From Tethya wilhelma (Eukaryota > Porifera > Demospongiae > Tethyida > Tethyidae), in NCBI GenBank assembly GCA_964030475.1, contig CAXIPT010000008.1, positions 3,658,568-3,722,567 on the forward strand: 64,000 bases of DNA, read 5' to 3'. The notes below the pieces were generated by a model. It ran no database searches. It saw only the letters and a list, made by a program, of their open reading frames with translations, and was not told the DNA's origin. The position numbers and the translations under genes were made by a program. How positions within the stretch are numbered: position 1 is the stretch's first letter; the number at the start of each line of letters is the position of its first letter. This document shows, piece after piece, positions 27,396 through 36,330 of this stretch.

Positions 27396-30300
27396 ATACA
27401 CACTCACTGTTGGTTGATTGATGAGAGGTGCTTGAGTGGTCTCAATGCTTCCCTCGGCTCCGCTCTGGGTGTCCCGAGAAGGTGCACTCCTCTCTCTATT
27501 CTCCTTGTTCAGCTCATGGCTGGTCAGCCCACCTATGCTACTAGCATTCACTACATTTGCAGCTATGACTGTACTGCTCTCTTTGACTAGTTGCATCTCT
27601 TTCAGAGAGGACGGAGCACTGTCTTTCACCCACAAAGATTCTTTACTCGTAGCTTTCTTTAGCTCTTGGCCAATATCTTTGCTGCTACTGAGACTTTCCT
27701 TGCTCAGTGACAGTTGCTTCATCTCTTTGTCCAACTTTGTCGATAATTGTGGTGGAATTGAAGGGGCACTGTCTTTCTTGGGTAAATCGGCATTGCCCCC
27801 ACTATTACTTCGCTTAATTAAAGCCGCCTCTTCGTTATTGTCTTCCATTTTCAGCTGCTGTGTGGAGTGAGCTCTAACAATGGGGGAACCAGTCGACTGG
27901 ATGTACCTCGAGTGGGANGATGGGAGGTGTCACAACATTGTGTATAGGAAGGAAATGTAAAGCACTTGGTAAACAATCTGATTCATTTCCTTTGTTATAG
28001 ACATCCCCCTTGAAGCCACATAGTGATGTCAGACGAAGGAACAGCTCTCAACATGCTTTCAGGAGAGATCTGGAAAGCCTTGGAGTTGGTGGCAAGAAAT
28101 TAAGACCAAGGTATTGAGTATATCATCATTTGTTTCCTCACATACATACATACATACATACATACATACATGCATACATACAGCTCAATGATTGAGTATT
28201 CATTTCGATATGCCCCGCAATTTGCCGTTGATATGAACCCAACGACCCCTGACCTTATAGCGCAGCTGTTCTGGACAGCTGTGAGTCTGTTGGAGTCTGA
28301 CTTTGAAGGAGAGTACACAATGGCCTTGAGGCTACTCTCAAAGGTATGTTAGTGTATGTACCATGACTTGTAACAGCACTACTATGTGGCCATGGTGGTC
28401 TGTGCTTCACCACAGCTACAAACCAACTCTTTATGGTTTACTATGCTGCTTTCTAAGACTACCATAATACATAGCCTCGTGAACCAGTCCCTCCCCGCGC
28501 TTAGCAATAAGCATAGCGGGGAGAGACTGGTTTACAAGGCTAATAATACACATGTAGCTAGAAATTTTAGAGGAGCATAACTTTCATGTTTTTGGTGGAT
28601 TGCTAGCATTTCATGAAAATTTTACTCTTGCCCTTAAAATATTTTGCATTTTGAAAATGTTTTGAGAACTTGCTTCTTATTCCCAGCTGTATTTAATTAT
28701 TTTTTTCTGGTTCCCACTTGCTTCTTTCTCTAAAGGTGTTTGACCATCTTGACTTACATTTGAATGACACCTACGATCGTCTGGAAGTCCTCCACGAGAA
28801 GATGAAGTGGTCGTCCTTCCCCGGTGTCCAGACCTTGCTGCTGAAGGGACTGACACTGGATGCTACCTCGGAGCACTCGAGGGAGCTCCTCTCTCGCATC
28901 ACCCTCCACTCCACACGGGACATATTTGATCCCACGACTTATGCTGGCCTCCCTCTCAACATCATGGCTCTCATGCCGGTGCTGGTTCACCACTTCGACA
29001 GCCCAACTGAGTACTGCATCAAAGTAGTCTCCAACATACAACAGGTATATAGTACATGTGTATAGTGCATACCTCCTAGCTGGAAGTGTGTATTCTATAT
29101 TTGTGGCGAGTTGCTAGGTTGTCCCAGTTCTTCTCCTCATGTATTTATGGGAAGGTTTCGACTAGGGAAATAAGCTAGATAAACTGTGAACTGAAGAAGC
29201 AGATGTACATTGTATTTTAAGGGCCTCTTGGATGCTCCTTCTAGCTAGGGTCTGAAACTCCCAGCGATACTTTGGTGGCTTTTTTCTTGTCTTGCTTGTT
29301 TGACATTTAAACCAAAAAATTCTTCAGAAAGAGGAATGAACAGAGCTTTTGTAGTGATACTAAATGCTGTATGTGTTCCCTCCCTCTCTCCTTCCAGGCT
29401 TGTAACTCTGTCAGTCTGGAGAGTGAGGAGGCCAAGACAAAGCTGGTCCACATGAGCAAGATGTTCCAGATGTATGCCACGAAGGAGTACCACAACAACT
29501 GTGATGTCTGGCTCTCTGGTATATGTCGCTACCTCAGTGATGCTTATGTCCCTCTTGCTGCACAGGTATGATCATACTGTAGCCTCGTTCCCAGGCCTTC
29601 TGCGTGTGTGCGGTCAATCTCTACCATTTCCTTAATTTTGCTTAAATAAAATTGTCTGGTAAAGATCATCAACGTAATAAATCAGCAACAGTAGCATTGC
29701 ATGCAGAGGGCCTGGGGACAAGGCTAATCATACGGTGTGCTCACAAAGAAACTTTGTATGTGGTTTTTGACGACCATTACCAGATATTGTGTGGATGATC
29801 AGTTTTATGATCTTCCTAAAAAAATTTATACCATTTTGTGTATGGCTCATGTACATAGGTGCTGGCCCTGCTCTCTGATATGTTAGAGAAGGGTTGTGTC
29901 ATCTATCATCGCCCAGTGTTGCGTCTCCTCTATGAGTACTTGAGACTCCAAGACCCTAACAACACGGAGATAAAGAAACAGGCTGATCACATCATGACCA
30001 TAGCCACACAGCACATGAAGGTATCTTGGAAATGCCATGGAATTGTTTCTTCTCAAGTTAAAACTGCCACACTGTTTGATGATTGCTNGCCGTCACTAAC
30101 TCTGCCTCGTTAGTGCAGCCTCCTACCAGGGGCCTCCCCGTTGACCTTGGTCTCTTCAACCAGACCCTACCCGGCCCGACCCTCCAATTCACCATGAACC
30201 TTCACCACGGATCACCTGACCTAAACCTTTCCAACACGCCAGCTATCACATCGTCATGGAAACGACCCTCGGCTTGTCAGAAGCACACCCGGGAGAGGCT

Positions 30301-33300
30301 CTTGAGTGTCTTAAATGCCTGTGTCCCTGTCCCTCTGCTCATGAGCAGTCCTAGTGTGGTCTTCACAGACGAGCAGGCACTCATCGGAGACAAAGGGACG
30401 CTATATTCGAGTGCCTCGGATGAGGCTGCTAGTTCCATCACCTCCATCAATCCAGATGATGTGTTGGAGTCCTCCCAGCCTGAGTCACAGGTATATACTG
30501 TGTGCATGCTTATAAACTGTGTGAATTAATGGTCTGCTAGTGAATGAGCTTGCTACAATGTCTGCAAGTGTATGTTGAGTGTAAATTATACAACTTGACC
30601 CTTTTCCATTTTATCTGTCAAGTTAGCCTCCTATTTATTCACAATGTCCTAGAATTGTTAAGGTGAATGAATGGTCCAGAAGATGGATTGTTACTACACA
30701 CAAATCTTACATCCACATATACCGTTTAGCAGGAAATTTTCGTATGGTGGAAATTTTCATATTTTTCGTATGCTGTTCAAATATACGAAAATTAAAACTG
30801 CGAAAATTTAACTTCCGCATTTACTTTATACGAGTGCACGCCACATATACGAAATTTAAAACTCCGAAAAAAATTTTCTACCGTGTTTATACGAAATTTT
30901 GCACCAACGAAAATTTCCCGCTATACGGTATTCATCACATAATACCTATACTGTACTTGTCCCCCTCAAAGGCATACATCAATGCTGTTGGTAATGAGTT
31001 TGGCTTTCTTGAAAACATGGACTACATGTACGACCAGAGTAGCAGTGAGGGAGAGACTCCTGGACCCTTCAGTCGCTCCTTCCAAGCACTGGACACTGAG
31101 ATGGAGGAGAAAGAAGAGGATGGGTAAGAAAGATCACATTGTAACAGTGTATAGCTGCACCATTCACAGCTAAACCATACATACTGGTCATGCCATTACA
31201 CTAGGTCTTGAGATCTAGCTTGTAAATTCAACTAATAGTGTTCTCTGTATATATTATGCTACTATTCTCTGCTCTGTTGCCTGTGAGTTGTAGTAGCTCA
31301 GTGGTAAGACCTTTGGACTAGTGTTCGAAAGACCTAGGGTTCGATTCACAGCAGATCTTGAGTTTTTTTTCTTTATCTGATATGCTTTCATAAGCATGCA
31401 TAATTATGCCTCCTTTGTAGCTCTCTCCATGGCTCCCTAAGTGGTAGTCACCTGAGTCTCGTGAGTATAGAAGGACAAGAAGATGATGAAGGTAAACTGA
31501 CATTACAGGTCTCTCATTTCAATCTTCACTTGATTGCTGTGCGACTCAACCTCCCACAGGAGTCCGTGGTTCTCCTGAACCCACTCACTCTCCTGAAGTT
31601 GGTCGCGATCAACGTGGCACTAAACAGAGATCACCAGAAAAGTCTCCCCTGCCTGTGCGAAGGTTCCCTCGCTCCCCTGACCAAATGCGTAGACCGCTCA
31701 GTGAAATCAGGCTCAGATCACCCGAGTCCAAACGAAGATCCCTCGAGATCAATAAGCACCTCTCTCCCAACAGATCACCGCAACTCAAGAGAAAGTCCAT
31801 GGATGTGTTGCATCAGTTATCAACGTACGAATCAAACAAGCAAAGATCACCAGAAGTGAAACGCAAGACCCCAGAGAGAACACTGTTGGACTCAAAACAG
31901 ACACAACTCTCTCAGAAGGAGAAGCTACCACAGACACCAGTGGTTGTTGGTAGTCCTAGCAACAGTATTGAAGGACCTGAAACTCCCACACCTACCAAGG
32001 TGGACCATTCTCCTTCCAGATCGGAAACAGACGAAGAGTTGGAAGCGATACATTCGAAATCTGCATCTGAAGAGTCGGGCACACTCCTGGATATTGAGGA
32101 ACAACCTGAGGCTGGGACCAGTGAGCCAACACCTGTCAGTACACCCATGCCAGAGGTGGCTCCAACACTGAAGGTAGCAGTTGAAGAAGAGACTAGTAAG
32201 GTAGAGGGTACTGCGAAAGAAGAGCCAGATGTGAGCAAGTCTGCAGTGGTGAGTGAAGATTCGCTGGACGAAGCTTTGTTTGATATGCTAGAAGGCAAGG
32301 ATGAAGCTAAGGCAAAGGAAGAAGCCAAGACTGCTACAGAGAGTGCTGAAAGTCAAGATGAGCAAGCTACTTCAGTCGCAAAGAGTGAGCAAGAAGATGA
32401 AGTGAAACAGAAACCTAAAAAGGTTCCAACAAGATCTACTGAAGAGTCATTAGAAGCATTGGCAAAGCTCGATGCAGTACTGGACTTAGCTGCCAAAGAA
32501 GGGACAGAAGATGATGCCTTCCTAGAGGAAGAAGAAGAGGAGGAGAGTGAGAGAGTTAAAGCTTCTCAAGAGGAGAAACCAGTTGAAGCGGTGCAAGGGG
32601 GACAGCAGGCATCTCCACATGAGTCAGAGGTGGAAAGCTCTGGTGAACCAGCCACTACAGTTTCTGTTGAAGTGAAGCTCCCTCCAGTGCCTCAAGAAGG
32701 TAGTGGTGATAGCAATGTAGGAGGATCGACAGAGAAACAGGATGAATCAAGTGCTCAAGCAACAGTACAAGATAAAAGAACTTCTCAAGAAGTAGCTTCT
32801 GAGGATACTCAAGACATCAAAGCTTCTGGACAAGTAGAAGATCGTGAAGATAAACCACCAACGCAACAAGAGCCTGAATCAAAGACTACAGAGGATGTTG
32901 ATTCAGCAACATTATTGGAAGGCACTCAGGAACAAAAGGAACAAAACCTCTCCCAAGATGCCCAGCCACCTGTTGACAAGGTGGATTCTGAAACAGCTGA
33001 GCTCTCTTCAAACTCTGATACAAAAACCTCTCAAAATTCAAGCCCAAAACTCTCCCAAGATATGGACATCACATTATCACAAGACTCAGAGCAGACAGAC
33101 AACAAGTCTTTGCAAGAATCATCATCAATGGACGTCTCACTGTCACAAAGCTCCACAACAGCTCCTATTGCAATGGACATGTCGCAAGAGTCCACTGGAG
33201 GGGAGCTGGATACATCGCACGAGTCTGATCTCTCTCAGGAGCGATCGAGAACTACTGAACCCATCGAAGAGACGGACAAGCCACCCGACCTGAAAGAGGA

Positions 33301-35688
33301 CAAGGACTCGCCTGAATCACAGGAAGAGGAAGGAAAGGACACCGAAATGTCCTACAGGTAATGTGCAGCTGACATCTCTACCGCTTGAAATATTATAATC
33401 ATTAGCCTCGTAAACCAGGCCCTCCCCGCACACTTCAAGCTCTCCTTGTGCACTTTATTTTTAATGTTAAGTGTACCAGCATAGCAGGAAAGACCTGGTT
33501 TATGAGGCTACATAATCATAGTCTTTTGAGTGTAAATTTTGTATTATTTATTTGTTGTTGTTTGTTTTACTTTATTCTGGCCTCATTCACAGTCCGCTAG
33601 AGACCTCGACTGAGTGGTTGGTAACTTCTGCTCCAGGAAATGCATCAAGGTTCCTCAACTTTCCCAGCGATGAGGTGAGGACTTGGAAACACTAACATGA
33701 TCAGTATTAGGCCTTGTTCCCCCCCGTGTTTAAAGGAACCGTGTCACTATAATTATGAGCGATGTTTTGTTACTAAAAATAAAATTTACAACGTTTTTTG
33801 CCATTTTGTGATGTTTTTTGCTTATACATTGGTACCACATTTGGGAACGTTGGCATACTACTCTGTATATTGCACATTTTGCTGTTACTTACGTAATAAA
33901 ATTACGTGGTCAGCTGTTATTACAAGCCTAAGTAGCTCGCGCGTAATGTGCACTTAAAACTATAAGGTTTCAGATCATGTTCATTTATAGTAACAAAACA
34001 CCGCTTATAATAATTATAGTGACACAGTTCCTTTAATTCTACACGGAAGACTCAGACCTTCCCCATGCAGGTTTAAAAATAATTTAAACTGCGCAGGGAA
34101 GGTCTGAGTATGAGGCTAGATGTGATCGGTATGAAGTAATGTAATGAGAGGCCAGTGCATGGCATGATTCAAGTGATATCTACTGGGAAATAAATGCAAC
34201 TCTCTTTCCGTGTGTTTACGCTATAAGTTTGTAACTTCTCAGCACATTTGAAGGCTTAGATCTCTTACTTCCTTCCACTCATCAATTACAGTTCTGAAGT
34301 ATCTAAGTATATTCTTGTAGCAAAATAACAAAACCGCAATAGACAGACAAATTTTGCGTGACTATTTTGAAGAGAAAGATAAATCCCAGCAAGAAAAAAA
34401 TCTGCATGGCACTCACAAACCCAAGGAGTGCTGACTTTTTATTGCATAAATTTGCAAGTAAATCTATTTTAATGTCTGTCCATTCATTCTTGCTGTAGAT
34501 TGAGACGGTGTGGTTTGATCATGTGACTGAACTGGGTCACAGTAAGCTGTCGACCACTGCAATACACACCTACTTCCTCTTCAGTCGTCTCTTCAGGATG
34601 CTAAAACTGCAGTTTTGCAGTTTGACTCGTGAGGCTTGCAACTACCTTGGAGAGGCATACAACACCATAGCATCCCACTTCCTGGTCACCACGGAGATCC
34701 TGCTCAGCCAGTGTGAGCTCCCCAAGATATACATTGACACAGAAATGGTATGTACACTACATGTGTAGTCTATCAAGTATAATAATATCCATTCACCATT
34801 TTTCACTCCATTCTACCATGTAAGCTATAATAATACTAGAAGAATGCAAGGCATTGTGGGGCGAGCCTGAGTGAGCGCTGCTTTTTGCAGGAGTTGTACA
34901 GCAGTCAGTGTATGGAGAATATTTGTCAGAATGCAAATTATGGTATAGATCTGGCTGTCAGTGTCAGGTGTGAGTACAAAACTGACCGTATTCAGAGTCA
35001 AATGACTGGAGTGAACGTCCGAAGTTAGCTTACACGAAGGATTGCTAATGAGATGTAAAGTCTAGGGTTATTTCGAACTTGATATCTCTTACCCTCTGAT
35101 ACTGTATATTGAGCAAGCCTGGCATCACCGTTTTTCTCCTTGCAGTTTCTGCCTATCTTTCTGTTGGGCGTGCTGTTAAACTGTTTCTGCCTTTCTCTCA
35201 TAAGATATGCTTAGCAACTGTCTAAGTCTCACAACCTCTAGCTATTAGCAGAACCATTTGTCAACTGCTCTCCTCTAGCTGCCTCTGATTTCTCGATTGA
35301 CTGTCTCGAAAACACGTGCACACTCTAAACTTATGCGTATGCGTGAGTAATGCATGGTACATGGTAGGGGTCGATCATTATGTTAGCTAGAATTAGCTTA
35401 CGTGAGCGTACAAGACCCAACGATGACAGACAGACCGACAGACAGACAGACGCACCCCGCGTACTACTCGCTATCTGGGGCTCGCTCAGGCTCGCCCCAA
35501 TTATAGGAAAGGATTGTTAAAGTGAGAATCGGGTATACCTATAACTAATTGTTAAATTCTGAACATCTCTCATATAATGTGGGCTATATAGCAGGTATCA
35601 AAGTAGATGTGTTTCCATTTCTGGTTACTGTTTTCTCAAATCAAGACTTTTGAAGCTCAACTTTCATTTTACACCATAGTTGTTTAAA

Positions 35689-35736
<48 letters not shown>

Positions 35737-36281
35737 GTAGATCACCAAAGCTGGTCTTCTTGAACAGCACATCTTCCTCGTTCTTGAGCTCCAAGAGAAC
35801 CTCACAACGTACATGGAGAAGAGACAAACGGTCCACAAATCCCTCTCTGTCTTCAAGCGCACCCTGAGACAAGACCCTACCCTTAGCAGTGACAGCCCTG
35901 CTCTCACTCAGGAACAAGCTGCACTGAACTTGTGCAAAGGTGTACAGAAGTTTCATTTTCAGCTTCTAGTGTTGTTGGGTTCGTATGTGAAGCTCTTGAA
36001 CACTGTGATGCCTCTGCTGGAGAGTGGGGAGGTGAGCAGTGTGTGGGGGGATGTGGGTGGGTATGGGTGCATGAGGAATGTGTATGTTGGTTTAACTTTC
36101 AATCCAGATGTATGGTATGCTCTTTGTTGCGTTGTACAGTATAAATCTGGAAATTTTTGTTGGTAAATTCTTGCATGGTTTAGATGATTCGGTAAAGATC
36201 ACCATACATACAAAGCAATGTTATTTCAGTAATGTTAGTTGATGGGGAAAATTTTACAGCTTGAAGGACCAGCTGTATAGT

Positions 36282-36330
<49 letters not shown>

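Noticed and set aside
27267..27848. Minus-strand frame of 193 codons ([10 protein letters not shown]... )
   Set aside because: It is the furry exon continuation in an inverted contig block, not a separate gene.
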